The notes under the pieces were generated by a model that saw nothing but the letters and a program-made list of their open reading frames with translations, did no database searches and was not told the origin of the DNA. A stretch of 64,000 nt of DNA. It comes from Variovorax sp. PBS-H4 (lineage in GTDB: Bacteria > Pseudomonadota > Gammaproteobacteria > Burkholderiales > Burkholderiaceae_C). Positions 7,985 through 16,509 of the stretch are shown one piece after another (the stretch's first letter is position 1; each line of letters begins with the position of its first letter). The position numbers and the translations under genes were made by a program. The stretch is taken from positions 434,001 through 498,000 of the forward strand of contig NZ_LR594675.1 of assembly GCF_901827205.1 (NCBI RefSeq), written 5' to 3'.

Positions 7985-9103
7985 CTAAAGCCTGAGCAGC
8001 AGCGCCGAGGCTGCGCACACCAGCAGGAACGGGATGCTGATTCGATGGAATTCGCGCAGCCCGTGCTCCACCTTCGCGAGCCGCAGCGCGATCAGGTTGG
8101 CCAGCGAACCCAGCACGCAGCCGAAACCCCCCACGCTGACACCGGCGGCGAGCGCGGGCAGGTCGTGCACGTAGCGGTCGAGCAGGATCGTGGCCGGCAC
8201 ATTGCTGATGAACTGCGAGATGCCGATGGCGGCCAGGTAGGCGCGCCAGCCTTCGCCGATCGGCCATTGCTGCAGCAGCGCCGCAACGGCAGGCAGCTCG
8301 GCCAGCTGGCGCAGATCGATGAACATCAGCGCGATGATCGCGAGCAGCGCCCAGTCGATGCCCAGCAGCACGCGCGGGCGCAGCAGCAGGAAGGTGCCGA
8401 ACACCAGCCCGAGGCCGGCGGCCAGCCAATGCCGGTCGAGCGCGATCACGAAGGCGATGAAGAGCAGCCCCGACAACGCCAGCAAGCGCGGCTGCACCGG
8501 CTCGGCATCGCTCGCGGGCTTGAGGTGGATCTCCACGCGCGGCACCAGCAAGCGCGCTGCGGCGAACAGCCAGAACAGCATCACGGCCACGGTGGGCGCC
8601 ATCATGCCCATGAACCCGAGAAAGCTTTCGCCGGAGCGGTGCCACAGATACAGGTTCTGCGGATTGCCGATCGGCGTGAGGGCAGAGCCGGCGTTGACGG
8701 CCAGCGCCTCCAGCACCACCAGCCGCGCCAACGGCAGGTGAGCCTGTGCCGCCAGCACCCTTGTAAGCGGAACCAGCAGGAACAGGCTGACGTCATTGGT
8801 GACCAGCGCAGAGAGCCCTGCGGCGGTGGCGACGAGAAAGAAGACCAGGTGGCGCAGTTCGGTGGTGCGCGCGAGCAGTCGCGCGGCCACGCGTTGAAGC
8901 ATGCCGCTGCGCTCGACGCCCTGTGTGATGGCGAGCAGGCCGGCCAGGGCGCCCAGCGTCTCCCAGTCGACCAGCTTCAGATAGTCCAGCGGCGCGCGCG
9001 GGCGCACGAACGCAAAGACCACGGCCGCCGCCAGCAGCACCCACAGCAGGCCGTGTCCGCCGCCATGCTCGGGCGCCCCGGCTTCAGCGGGAGTCGCGCT
9101 CAC
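7985..9103 (-). CDS. SLC13/ArsB-NhaD family anion permease (YbiR-like)
   Basis: The membrane protein (372 residues from the GTG at 9103) has about ten hydrophobic segments. It carries the ion-transporter signatures LSALVTNDVSLFLLVPL and NAGSALTPIGNPQNLYLW, followed by a second-half NVPATILL motif. Length and motifs resemble E. coli YbiR, a putative anion transporter. The GTG is preferred because it starts immediately before the first helix and overlaps the end of the upstream ligase gene by 20 bases, which suggests coupling. Upstream in-frame ATG codons give an Arg/Ser-rich extension that is merely the ligase gene in another frame. Substrate unknown. Confidence 0.8.
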   Translation of the reverse strand: MSATPAEAGAPEHGGGHGLLWVLLAAAVVFAFVRPRAPLDYLKLVDWETLGALAGLLAITQGVERSGMLQRVAARLLARTTELRHLVFFLVATAAGLSALVTNDVSLFLLVPLTRVLAAQAHLPLARLVVLEALAVNAGSALTPIGNPQNLYLWHRSGESFLGFMGMMAPTVAVMLFWLFAAARLLVPRVEIHLKPASDAEPVQPRLLALSGLLFIAFVIALDRHWLAAGLGLVFGTFLLLRPRVLLGIDWALLAIIALMFIDLRQLAELPAVAALLQQWPIGEGWRAYLAAIGISQFISNVPATILLDRYVHDLPALAAGVSVGGFGCVLGSLANLIALRLAKVEHGLREFHRISIPFLLVCAASALLLRL

Positions 9104-10628
9104 GAAGCTCGCGCTTGAGGACCTTGCCGATCGCGCTGCGCGGAAGCTCGTCGAGCAGGTGCAGGCGCGCGAGCCGTTGTGTCTTGCCGAGCTGGGCGTT
9201 GGTCCATTGCAGCAGCGTCTCACCCGGCGTCTCGTCGCCGGCACTGCGCACCACGAAGGCCACCGGCGTTTCGCCCCATTGCTCCGAGGGCACTCCGACC
9301 ACCGCCGCTTCGGCCACCGCAGGATGGCCGCGCAGCACCGCCTCGAGATCGCTCGGGTAGATGTTGAAGCCGCCGCTGATGATCATGTCCTTCCTGCGAT
9401 CGAGAAGGATGAGGAAGCCGTCCTCGTCGAAGCGGCCGATGTCGCCGGTGCGGATGAAGCGCTTGCCCGCCGGGTCGAACCACTCGGCCTCGCGCGTCTT
9501 CTCGGCCTGGCGGTGGTAGCCGACCATCATGCCGGCCGAATGGCCCACCACCTCGCCTGCCTCGGTGCGTGCGACTTCACGGCCGGTTTCATAGATCAGG
9601 CGGATGTCGCTGCCCTCGGCCGGCCGGCCGACGGTGTGCAGCTTGCCCGGGTTCAGATGCGCTTCCAGGATGCAGGTGCCGCCGCCCTCGGTCATGCCGT
9701 AGAACTCGACCAGCCCGCCGGGCCAGCGCTTGAGCACGTCGGCCTTGAGCGCTGCGCCAAACGGCGCGCTCGTGCTGAACTTGAAGCGGAAACTGGAGAG
9801 GTCGTACGTGCCGAAGTCGGGATGCGCCATCAGGCGCTGGTACTGCACCGGCACCAGCATGGTGTGCGTCACGCGGTGCTGCTCGGCGAGCTTCAGGTAG
9901 CCGGCCGCGTCGAACTTCGACATCAGGACCACGCAGCCGCCGTGGGCCAGGGTCGGGAAGAAGACCACGAGCGTGGTGTTGGAGTACAGCGGCGTCGACA
10001 GTAGCGTCACGGTGTCCGGCCCATAGCCGTACCTTGCGCCGCGCTGTACATGGGCCCAGCGCATGCCGTGGCCCTGCACGATGCCCTTGGGCTCACCCGT
10101 GGTGCCGGACGAATAGATGATGTTGAAGGGCCACGAGGGCTGCGGCTCGACGGGCACGGGCTGCGACCCCGCCGGCGCAAGCCATGCCTCGAAAGCCCGC
10201 CCTGCCTCGCAGCCGTCGAGCGCGACGCGTGGAATGCCGTCCTGCGCCGCTGCGCCGATTGTCGCGGCCGCCGCCGCGTCGAGGAAGAGGATGCGCGCTT
10301 GCGCGTCCTCGATCATCCTTGCGAGGCTGGCGGGCGTAGAGCCGGGCGCGAGCGGCGCGACTGCGATGCCCGCGCGCAAAGCGCCCAGGAACAATGCCGC
10401 GTAGTGCGTGCTCGACGAAGCGCATATCGCGATGGCATCTCCTGGCCGCAGGCCGTCACGCTGCAGGGACGCCGCGATGCGGTCCATCAACGCATCGAGC
10501 GCGCCGTAGCGCAGCGTGAGTTGCGCATCGACGAGCGCCGGCCGGGACGGTGCTTCCTTCGCGTGCAGGCGAATCAGCTCGGCGATGACGCCGAACTCGC
10601 GTGCCATCGCAGCGTCGATCGCGCTCAT
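9084..10628 (-). CDS. AMP-dependent acyl/aryl-CoA synthetase (class I adenylate-forming enzyme)
   Basis: The protein has 514 residues. The P-loop-like motif IYSSGTTGEPKGI, the A5 block FYGMTEGGG, the A7/A8 hinge RTGDIGRFDEDGFLILLDRRKDMIISGG and the C-terminal catalytic lysine region (RSAIGKVLKREL) are all present, so the enzyme should be active. It activates a carboxylic acid as acyl-AMP and transfers it to CoA or a carrier. The substrate cannot be read from the sequence. The start at 10628 (MSAIDAAMAREFG) lies 13 bases after the stop of lipA, in the same direction, so it is probably cotranscribed with the lipoate genes. Its stop overlaps the permease gene. Confidence 0.85.
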   Translation of the reverse strand: MSAIDAAMAREFGVIAELIRLHAKEAPSRPALVDAQLTLRYGALDALMDRIAASLQRDGLRPGDAIAICASSSTHYAALFLGALRAGIAVAPLAPGSTPASLARMIEDAQARILFLDAAAAATIGAAAQDGIPRVALDGCEAGRAFEAWLAPAGSQPVPVEPQPSWPFNIIYSSGTTGEPKGIVQGHGMRWAHVQRGARYGYGPDTVTLLSTPLYSNTTLVVFFPTLAHGGCVVLMSKFDAAGYLKLAEQHRVTHTMLVPVQYQRLMAHPDFGTYDLSSFRFKFSTSAPFGAALKADVLKRWPGGLVEFYGMTEGGGTCILEAHLNPGKLHTVGRPAEGSDIRLIYETGREVARTEAGEVVGHSAGMMVGYHRQAEKTREAEWFDPAGKRFIRTGDIGRFDEDGFLILLDRRKDMIISGGFNIYPSDLEAVLRGHPAVAEAAVVGVPSEQWGETPVAFVVRSAGDETPGETLLQWTNAQLGKTQRLARLHLLDELPRSAIGKVLKRELRERDSR

Positions 10629-10641
10629 CCGCGTGCTTCCG

Positions 10642-11622
10642 TCAGACCCCGGCCGCGTGCGCCTGCTGGTCCGCGTGGTAGCTGCTGCGCACCATGGCGC
10701 CCACGGCCGCGTGGCTGAAGCCCATCTTGTAGGCCTCTTCCTCGAACATCTTGAAGGTGTCGGGATGCACGTAGCGGCGCACCGGCAGGTGGCTGCTGCT
10801 GGGCGCAAGGTACTGGCCGATGGTCAGCATGTCGATGTCGTGGGCGCGCATGTCGCGCATGACCTGCAGGATTTCCTCGTCGCTCTCGCCGAGGCCCACC
10901 ATGATGCCGCTCTTGGTCGGTACGGCCGGATGGAGCGCCTTGAACTTCTTCAGCAGGTTGAGGCTGAACTGATAGTCGCTGCCCGGGCGCGCTTCCTTGT
11001 AGAGGCGTGGCGCCGTCTCGAGATTGTGGTTCATCACGTCGGGCGGCGCTGCCTTGAGGATCTCGAGCGCACGGTCGTCGCGGCCCCGGAAGTCGGGCAC
11101 CAGGATCTCGATCTGCGTCTGCGGCGAGAGCTCGCGAATGCTGCGGATGCAATCCACGAAATGCTGGCTGCCACCGTCGCGCAAGTCGTCGCGGTCCACG
11201 CTGGTGATCACCACGTACTTGAGGCGCAACTTCGCGATCGTCCTGGCGAGGTTGAGCGGTTCGTCCTTGTCGAGCGGGTCGGGCCGCCCGTGGCCCACGT
11301 CGCAGAAGGGGCAGCGCCGCGTGCACTTGTCGCCCATGATCATGAAGGTCGCCGTGCCCTTGCCGAAGCATTCGCCGATGTTGGGGCAGGAGGCCTCTTC
11401 ACAGACCGTGTGCAGGTTGCTCTCGCGCAGGATCTGCTTGATTTCATAGAAGCGCGTCGTCGGGCTGCCGGCCTTGACGCGGATCCACTCGGGTTTTTTG
11501 AGCACCTCGCCCTGCACGACCTTCACCGGAATGCGAGATAGCTTGGCCGCCGCCTTCTGCTTGGCCAGCGGGTTGTAGGTGGCGGAACCTTGGGCGTCGC
11601 GGACGACTTCAGGGGTGCTCAT
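10642..11622 (-). CDS. lipA: Lipoyl synthase
   Basis: This radical-SAM enzyme (326 residues) inserts two sulfurs into octanoyl groups bound to E2 or H proteins. Both iron-sulfur sites are visible. The auxiliary cluster has Cys74, Cys79 and Cys85 (CEEASCPNIGEC), and the SAM cluster has Cys100, Cys104 and Cys107 (CTRRCPFC). The C-terminal SSYHAD region carries the conserved serine of the family. Start at 11622 (MSTPEVVRDAQ) lies 17 bases after lipB. Cotranscription with lipB and the aminotransferase-DUF493 gene is the common betaproteobacterial arrangement. Confidence 0.95.
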   Translation of the reverse strand: MSTPEVVRDAQGSATYNPLAKQKAAAKLSRIPVKVVQGEVLKKPEWIRVKAGSPTTRFYEIKQILRESNLHTVCEEASCPNIGECFGKGTATFMIMGDKCTRRCPFCDVGHGRPDPLDKDEPLNLARTIAKLRLKYVVITSVDRDDLRDGGSQHFVDCIRSIRELSPQTQIEILVPDFRGRDDRALEILKAAPPDVMNHNLETAPRLYKEARPGSDYQFSLNLLKKFKALHPAVPTKSGIMVGLGESDEEILQVMRDMRAHDIDMLTIGQYLAPSSSHLPVRRYVHPDTFKMFEEEAYKMGFSHAAVGAMVRSSYHADQQAHAAGV

Positions 11623-11639
11623 GGGTGCGTGGGCGGGGT

Positions 11640-12317
11640 TCAGGGCGCGAGATAGATGGCCAGCTTGCTGGCCAGCACCTGTGCGGCTTCGTCCCAGGTT
11701 GTTTGAACCCCGATTGTAGAAAGATCGACGGTCTTCAGACCCGGGTAGCCGCAAGGGTTGATGCGGGAGAAGGGTTCGAGGTCCATTGCGACGTTGAGGG
11801 CGACGCCGTGGTAGGTGCGGTGGCGGGTGATCTTGATGCCGAGAGCCGCGATCTTCCCGAGGCAACGGAAGCGCTCGGAGTCATCCCCGGGCGAGGATTG
11901 CAGCCGCGCATGCGAGAACGGATCGTCCAGTCGCACATAGATGCCCGGCGCACCCGGCACCCGGTGCCCGGTCACCCCGAAATGCGCCAGCGTGCGGATC
12001 ACCGACTCCTCGATTCGATAGACGTATTCCTTGACGTAGTAGCCTGCGCGCTTGAGGTCGACCAGCGGATAGGCCACCACCTGCCCTGGCCCGTGGTAGG
12101 TCACCTGGCCACCGCGGTCGGTCTGTATCACGGGGATCTCGCCCGGATCCAATACATGGTCCGCCTTGCCTGCCAGGCCTTGCGTGTAGACCGGCGCATG
12201 CTCGCAGACCCAGAGCAGGTCTCCAGATTCAGGCGTGCGCTCCTGCGTAAGGCGCTGCATCGCAGCGTAGGTGGATGCGTAGTCGACGTGGCCCAGCCAG
12301 TCGACCTCCAGCGTCAC
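11640..12317 (-). CDS. lipB: Octanoyl-[ACP]:protein N-octanoyltransferase
   Basis: LipB (225 residues) transfers octanoyl groups from acyl carrier protein to lipoyl domains and supplies the substrate for LipA. Diagnostic motifs are RGGQVTYHGPGQVVAYP (substrate site), the catalytic lysine in LGKIAALGIKI and the catalytic cysteine in INPCGYPG. The ATG overlaps the stop of the upstream DUF493-containing gene by four bases (ATGA). The length is typical. There is no sign of damage. Confidence 0.95.
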   Translation of the reverse strand: MTLEVDWLGHVDYASTYAAMQRLTQERTPESGDLLWVCEHAPVYTQGLAGKADHVLDPGEIPVIQTDRGGQVTYHGPGQVVAYPLVDLKRAGYYVKEYVYRIEESVIRTLAHFGVTGHRVPGAPGIYVRLDDPFSHARLQSSPGDDSERFRCLGKIAALGIKITRHRTYHGVALNVAMDLEPFSRINPCGYPGLKTVDLSTIGVQTTWDEAAQVLASKLAIYLAP

Positions 12318-13513
12318 AGCACCACCTTGACCATCGGATGCGCGGTCAGCGCGCGGTAGATGTCGTCCAACTGCTCGCGGCTGGTGGCGGTCACCGTGAT
12401 GGTCACCCCGAGGTAGTTTCCGGCCTTGCTGTTGCGCAGCTCGACAGTGGTCGCGTCGAAGGCGGGGTCGAACTGCTCGGCAATCTGCGTGATCGCGTGC
12501 ACGAAGCCGTCGGCCTTCGCGCCCATGACCTTGATCGGGAACTTGGACGGATACTCGATCAGCGATTCTTTGCGCGCTTCGGTCGGCGTGTCTGGCGGGG
12601 TGGCTGTCATGCTGTCGCTTCCTTGGTCTTGCGCGCTGCGTTCCTTGGCGCGGCGATAGCCGGCGTCGAGTGCCTGAAAGATGGGTCCCGGGCGCCCGGC
12701 GCCAATGGGCTGGCCATCGAGCGTGACCACCGGCAGCACCTCCTTGCTGGCCGAAGACAGCATCAGCTCATCTGCGCCAAAGACCTCGTCGCGCCCGATG
12801 CGGCGCAGCGAAAAGGGAATGCCGGCCTCCGCGCAGATGCGCTCTATCAGGCCGTAGCGGATGCCCGCGAGCACCAGCTCGTCTTTCGGGGGGCCGCTGA
12901 CCGCGCCGTCTTTGACGACCCAGACGTTGCTCGACGAGGCTTCGCTCAGCCAATCGCCCCGGAACATGATGGTCTCGGCCGCGCCGGCCTCCACGCTGAT
13001 CTGGCGGGCCAGCACCGCGCCCAGCAGGCTGGTGCTCTTGATGTGCGCCTTCTGCCAGCGGAAGTCCTGCGCGCTGACGCAGGCGACGCCCTTTGCGCGC
13101 ACCGCATCGGGCACCGGCTTCATCGGGTTGAGCATCACGAACACGGTGGGCGTCAGACCCTGGGGCATCGCATGCTCGCGCGGCGCGACGCCGCGCGTGA
13201 CCTGGAAGTAAAGAGCCTGCACGGCTGCGCGTTGGTCGGCCGGGCTGGCCTCGATCAGGCGTGCAGCGATCGCGTGCCACCCGTCGTGCGTCAGCGGGTT
13301 GGCGATGCGCAGTTCGGCCAGCGATCGGTCCAGCCGCGCCATGTGCTCCTCGAAGCAGAAGGGAACGCCACCGTAGACCGGCACCACTTCGTAGACTCCG
13401 TCGCCGAAGATGAAGCCGCGGTCGAGCACGCTGATCTTCGCGTCGCGCAGCGGCGCGTAGGCACCATCCAGATAGCAAAGAGAATCGGGAGGGGCTTCGG
13501 CGATCGGGTGCAT
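12314..13513 (-). CDS. Fusion: D-amino-acid aminotransferase-like class IV PLP enzyme + DUF493 (YbeD) domain
   Basis: A single 399-residue frame holds two proteins that are usually separate. Residues 1-290 are a class IV aminotransferase: DRGFIFGDGVYEVV at 31-44, PLP lysine Lys159 in AHIKSTSLLG, and the cofactor-phosphate segments SEASSSNVW and LAGIRYG. Such enzymes convert D-amino acids and 2-oxo acids. Residues about 313-399 form DUF493/YbeD (YPSKFPIKVMGA, LRNSKAGNYLGVTITV), a small ACT-like domain normally encoded just before lipB. The join (about 290-312) is a polar linker without a stop. Met302 (ATG at 12608-12610) is preceded by AAGGAAG, so a free 98-residue DUF493 protein may also be made. 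The stop overlaps lipB by four bases. Confidence 0.85.
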   Translation of the reverse strand: MHPIAEAPPDSLCYLDGAYAPLRDAKISVLDRGFIFGDGVYEVVPVYGGVPFCFEEHMARLDRSLAELRIANPLTHDGWHAIAARLIEASPADQRAAVQALYFQVTRGVAPREHAMPQGLTPTVFVMLNPMKPVPDAVRAKGVACVSAQDFRWQKAHIKSTSLLGAVLARQISVEAGAAETIMFRGDWLSEASSSNVWVVKDGAVSGPPKDELVLAGIRYGLIERICAEAGIPFSLRRIGRDEVFGADELMLSSASKEVLPVVTLDGQPIGAGRPGPIFQALDAGYRRAKERSAQDQGSDSMTATPPDTPTEARKESLIEYPSKFPIKVMGAKADGFVHAITQIAEQFDPAFDATTVELRNSKAGNYLGVTITVTATSREQLDDIYRALTAHPMVKVVL

Positions 13514-13629
13514 AAGCGATTATGGTGGGGACGCCGCCATGCTTTCCAATGGGGTCCCAGGCGCCCGCCGGCCACCAAGGGTGTTGCCAAACCTGACGGG
13601 AAGCTGGCGAAGGGCTTTGGGTTTCTACT

Positions 13630-13635
13630 TATAAT
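13630..13635 (+). promoter_or_regulatory. Candidate atp operon promoter (-10 element)
   Basis: A perfect TATAAT lies 48 bases before the atpI start, inside the 169-base divergent gap between the aminotransferase gene and the atp operon. No good TTGACA-like -35 stands at the usual distance; CTGGCG at 13604-13609 is the nearest candidate, with a 20-base spacer. It is therefore a weak computational call supported mainly by position. Confidence 0.45.
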
Positions 13636-13682
13636 CAGTGGCTTTGTAGAAATTCTGGGTCGTCATCCGGGCTTCATTCGAA

Positions 13683-14174
13683 ATGAAAACAATCGCCCGC
13701 GATGTGGATGTCTGCGAGGACGGGCAAGACCCGGATGCCAACTTCAAGCCGCTGACTGCCGAGGAGGCCCAGCGGTTGCGCGAACGAAAGCCACTGATCT
13801 CGCCTTGGCGCGTGATCGCGGTCCAGGTCGCGGCGGGGCTGCTGGTGGCACTGGTCGCCTGGGGCTTGTCGGGGAGGCAGAGTTTGGGATGGTCCGCTGG
13901 ATACGGCGCACTTGCGGTGGTGATTCCTTCCGCGGTGTTCGCAAGAGGACTGACGGGGAGGTTTTCTTCGCTGAACGCGGGCACTGCGGTGTTCGGGTTC
14001 TTCTTGTGGGAAATGGTCAAGCTGGTCTTGTCGGTGGCGATGCTGCTCGCCGCGCCGAGACTGATAGTGGCGCTGAGCTGGCCGGCGATGCTGGTGGGCT
14101 TGGTGGTGACAATGAAGGCGGCGTGGGTGGCGGTGATGCTGGCTCCCAAACGCCCGAAATTTAAAGACGAGTAA
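13683..14174 (+). CDS. atpI: ATP synthase accessory protein I
   Basis: This small membrane protein (163 residues) at the head of the atp operon has a polar N-terminus of about 40 residues and then four hydrophobic helices (VIAVQVAAGLLVALVAW, GYGALAVVIPSAVFARG, VFGFFLWEMVKLVLSVAML, PAMLVGLVVTMKAAWVAVML). The pattern GYGALAVVIPSA...WEMVKL matches AtpI, which is thought to help assemble the c-ring. It ends four bases before atpB. Sequence conservation in this family is low, so the call rests on topology plus operon position. Confidence 0.85.
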   Translation: MKTIARDVDVCEDGQDPDANFKPLTAEEAQRLRERKPLISPWRVIAVQVAAGLLVALVAWGLSGRQSLGWSAGYGALAVVIPSAVFARGLTGRFSSLNAGTAVFGFFLWEMVKLVLSVAMLLAAPRLIVALSWPAMLVGLVVTMKAAWVAVMLAPKRPKFKDE

Positions 14175-14177
14175 CGG

Positions 14178-15047
14178 ATGGCTGCTGAAAACGCTGCGGA
14201 ACATGGTCAAACCGCTGGTGAATACATCGTTCACCACTTGACCCATCTTCAAAGCCGGACACCGTCGGGTGTGGCCGATTTCTCCGTATTCAATTTCGAC
14301 TCGCTCTTCTTCGCAATCCTGCTCGGCATTGTCGGCTGCTGGCTGCTCTGGCTGGGCGCGCGCAAGGCGACCTCTGGTGTTCCCGGTCGCTTCCAGGCGG
14401 CCGTCGAAATGCTCGTCGAGATGGTCGACCAGCAGGCCAAGGGCATCGTGCACAACGCAAAGAGCCGCAAGTTCGTGGCACCGCTCGCGCTCACCGTCTT
14501 CGTCTGGATCGTCATGCTCAACGCGATGGACCTGCTGCCGGTCGATCTGCTGCCCGCCATCTGGGCCAAGCTCTTCGGCGCTGCCGGCGGTGACCCGCAT
14601 CACGCGTACTTGCGCGTCGTTCCTACGGCCGACCTTTCGGTCTCGATGGGGTTGTCCGTCTCTGTGCTGCTGATCTGCCTGTACTACAACATCAAGATCA
14701 AGGGTGCCGGCGGCTGGGTCCACGAGCTCTTCACGGCACCCTTCGGCAACCATTGGGCGCTCTATCCCTTCAACTTCGCGATGCAGATCATCGAGTTCGT
14801 CGCCAAGACGGTCTCGCACGGGATGCGTCTGTTCGGCAACATGTATGCGGGCGAACTGATCTTCCTGCTGATCGCCTTGATGGGCGGCGCCTGGTCGCTC
14901 TCGGCCACCGGCATTTTGCTCGCGCTGGGTCACATCGTCGCGGGCACTGCGTGGGCCATCTTCCACATCCTGATCATCATTCTTCAGGCCTTCGTGTTCA
15001 TGATGCTCACGCTCGTGTACGTCGGCCAGGCGCACGATCACCACTGA
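14178..15047 (+). CDS. atpB: F1Fo ATP synthase subunit a
   Basis: Subunit a (289 residues) forms the proton half-channels against the c-ring in the inner membrane. The essential arginine helix is visible as SHGMRLFGNMYAGELI, and the final helices include AIFHILIIILQAFVFMMLTLVYVGQAHDHH. The N-terminal region is long and polar, as usual in proteobacteria. It starts four bases after atpI with GTAACGG upstream and is followed by a 64-base gap with AGGAG before atpE. Confidence 0.95.
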   Translation: MAAENAAEHGQTAGEYIVHHLTHLQSRTPSGVADFSVFNFDSLFFAILLGIVGCWLLWLGARKATSGVPGRFQAAVEMLVEMVDQQAKGIVHNAKSRKFVAPLALTVFVWIVMLNAMDLLPVDLLPAIWAKLFGAAGGDPHHAYLRVVPTADLSVSMGLSVSVLLICLYYNIKIKGAGGWVHELFTAPFGNHWALYPFNFAMQIIEFVAKTVSHGMRLFGNMYAGELIFLLIALMGGAWSLSATGILLALGHIVAGTAWAIFHILIIILQAFVFMMLTLVYVGQAHDHH

Positions 15048-15111
15048 CCTGTCGCGCCCTCGCGATTTCCGTTTTTCTTTTTCTCTTCAACCAAAGTCCT
15101 TAGGAGTCATC

Positions 15112-15375
15112 ATGGAAGTTATTAGCTTTGTCGCTCTCGCCGCCGGCCTGATCATCGGTCTTGGCGCCGTGGGCGCTTGTATCGGCATCGGCATCATGGG
15201 CAGCAAGTACCTCGAGTCGGCCGCCCGCCAGCCCGAGCTGATGGGTGAACTGCAGACCAAGATGTTCCTGCTGGCCGGCCTGATCGACGCGGCGTTCATC
15301 ATCGGTACCGGCATTGCGCTGTGGTTCGCCACCGCCAACCCCTTCCTCTCGCAAATCGCGAACCTGCCGAAGTAA
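15112..15375 (+). CDS. atpE: F1Fo ATP synthase subunit c
   Basis: Subunit c (87 residues) is a two-helix hairpin. The glycine-rich first helix contains GLGAVGACIGIGIMG, the polar loop contains ARQPEL, and the second helix contains the proton-carrying carboxylate Asp59 in LLAGLIDAAFIIGTG. The residue set around the carboxylate fits a proton-coupled ring, with none of the extra ligands of sodium types. A strong ribosome site (TTAGGAGTCATC) precedes the ATG, in keeping with the high copy number of this subunit. Confidence 0.96.
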   Translation: MEVISFVALAAGLIIGLGAVGACIGIGIMGSKYLESAARQPELMGELQTKMFLLAGLIDAAFIIGTGIALWFATANPFLSQIANLPK

Positions 15376-15461
15376 TTGGGCACAGGCTTCTCGTCGAAAC
15401 CGCGTGTGCTTCTTTTCATGAAGTGCTGCGCTGGATTTCAATCTCAAAGAGAGGGTGAAAA

Positions 15462-15932
15462 GTGAGCATTACCGGTACCCTGATCGTCCAGATGATCGTG
15501 TTCCTGATCCTGGTCGGATTCACGATGAAGTTCGTGTGGCCGCCGATCGCGAAGGCGCTGGATGAGCGTGCCCAGAAGATCGCGGAAGGCCTGGCTGCGG
15601 CCGACAAGGCCAAGGTTGCGCTGTCCGAGGCGGACAAGCGGGTGGAAGTCGAACTGGGCAAGGCGCGCAACGAGTCAGCGCAGCGCCTGGCCGATGCCGA
15701 ACGTCGTGCGCAGGCCATCGTTGAAGAGGCTAAGGCCCGCGCCACGGAAGAAGGCAACAAGATCGTGGCAGCCGCCCGTGCCGAAGCAGAGCAACAAGCC
15801 GTGAAGGCGCGCGAGGCGCTGCGCGAGCAGGTGGCCGTGCTGGCCGTCAAGGGTGCCGAGCAGATCCTGCGCAAGGAAGTGAATCCGGCCGTGCACGCCG
15901 ATCTGCTTTCGCGTCTGCAGACCGAACTCTGA
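15462..15932 (+). CDS. atpF: F1Fo ATP synthase subunit b
   Basis: Subunit b (156 residues) is the peripheral stalk: one N-terminal membrane helix (TLIVQMIVFLILVGFTMKFVW) followed by a long charged helix rich in Ala, Glu, Lys and Arg that dimerises as a coiled coil. The start is a GTG at 15462 preceded by GAGAGGG; it gives the usual short periplasmic N-terminus before the membrane helix. The length matches E. coli AtpF. It lies ten bases upstream of atpH. Confidence 0.95.
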   Translation: MSITGTLIVQMIVFLILVGFTMKFVWPPIAKALDERAQKIAEGLAAADKAKVALSEADKRVEVELGKARNESAQRLADAERRAQAIVEEAKARATEEGNKIVAAARAEAEQQAVKAREALREQVAVLAVKGAEQILRKEVNPAVHADLLSRLQTEL

Positions 15933-15942
15933 GACGCACGCC

Positions 15943-16473
15943 ATGGCTGAACTCGCCACCATTGCACGCCCCTACGCCGAAGCGCTGTTCAAGGCCTCTT
16001 CGTCGGACCTTGCCAACACCGGTGCATGGCTCGAGAGGGTGGCGGCCATCGCCGCCAATCCCGAGCTGCAGCAATTCGCCGACAACCCGAAGGCCACGCC
16101 CGAGCAGGTGCTGGGCGTGATTGCCGGTGCCAACGGTGCCGCGCTGCCCCCGGCTGCCAACAACTTCCTGATGGCGCTGCTCGAGAACGGCCGCTTCACT
16201 GCATTGCAGGAGATCGCCAGGCAGTTTCGGGCGTTGGCGAATGCGCAAAGCGGCTCGTCCGATGCGGTGGTTTACAGCGCCTTTCCGATCGACGCCGGCG
16301 CCCTCAACGGCGTGGCGGCCGCGCTCGAGAAGCGCTTCGGCCGCAAGCTGCAGATTGCCGTCGAGCAAGACCCGTCCCTGATCGGCGGTATCCGCGTGGT
16401 GGTGGGTGACGAGGTGCTCGACACCTCCGTCAAGGCGCGCCTCGAACAAATGAAAGTTGCGCTGGCAGCCTGA
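15943..16473 (+). CDS. atpH: F1Fo ATP synthase subunit delta
   Basis: Subunit delta (176 residues) joins the peripheral stalk to the top of F1. It begins ATIARPYAEALFKASSSD, the standard family start, and ends with the conserved block DPSLIGGIRVVVGDEVLDTSVKARLEQMK. The protein is soluble and helical. The gene lies between atpF and atpA with the usual spacing. Confidence 0.95.
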   Translation: MAELATIARPYAEALFKASSSDLANTGAWLERVAAIAANPELQQFADNPKATPEQVLGVIAGANGAALPPAANNFLMALLENGRFTALQEIARQFRALANAQSGSSDAVVYSAFPIDAGALNGVAAALEKRFGRKLQIAVEQDPSLIGGIRVVVGDEVLDTSVKARLEQMKVALAA

Positions 16474-16509
16474 GGCCGCCAGCCCCCTTAACGAAAGAAG
16501 GAAAGAGTC

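Noticed and set aside
7577..9118. A 513-codon plus-strand frame across the two membrane transporter genes
   Set aside because: Gln/Arg/His-rich translation typical of antisense frames; the minus-strand frames encode clear EamA and SLC13 proteins.
12314..12610. Calling DUF493 only as a separate 98-residue gene
   Set aside because: There is no stop between it and the aminotransferase. The separate start is plausible and is noted, but the continuous frame is what the sequence shows.
13674..15044. A 456-codon minus-strand frame opposite atpI and atpB
   Set aside because: Antisense shadow without motifs; atpI and atpB are certain from motifs and operon position.
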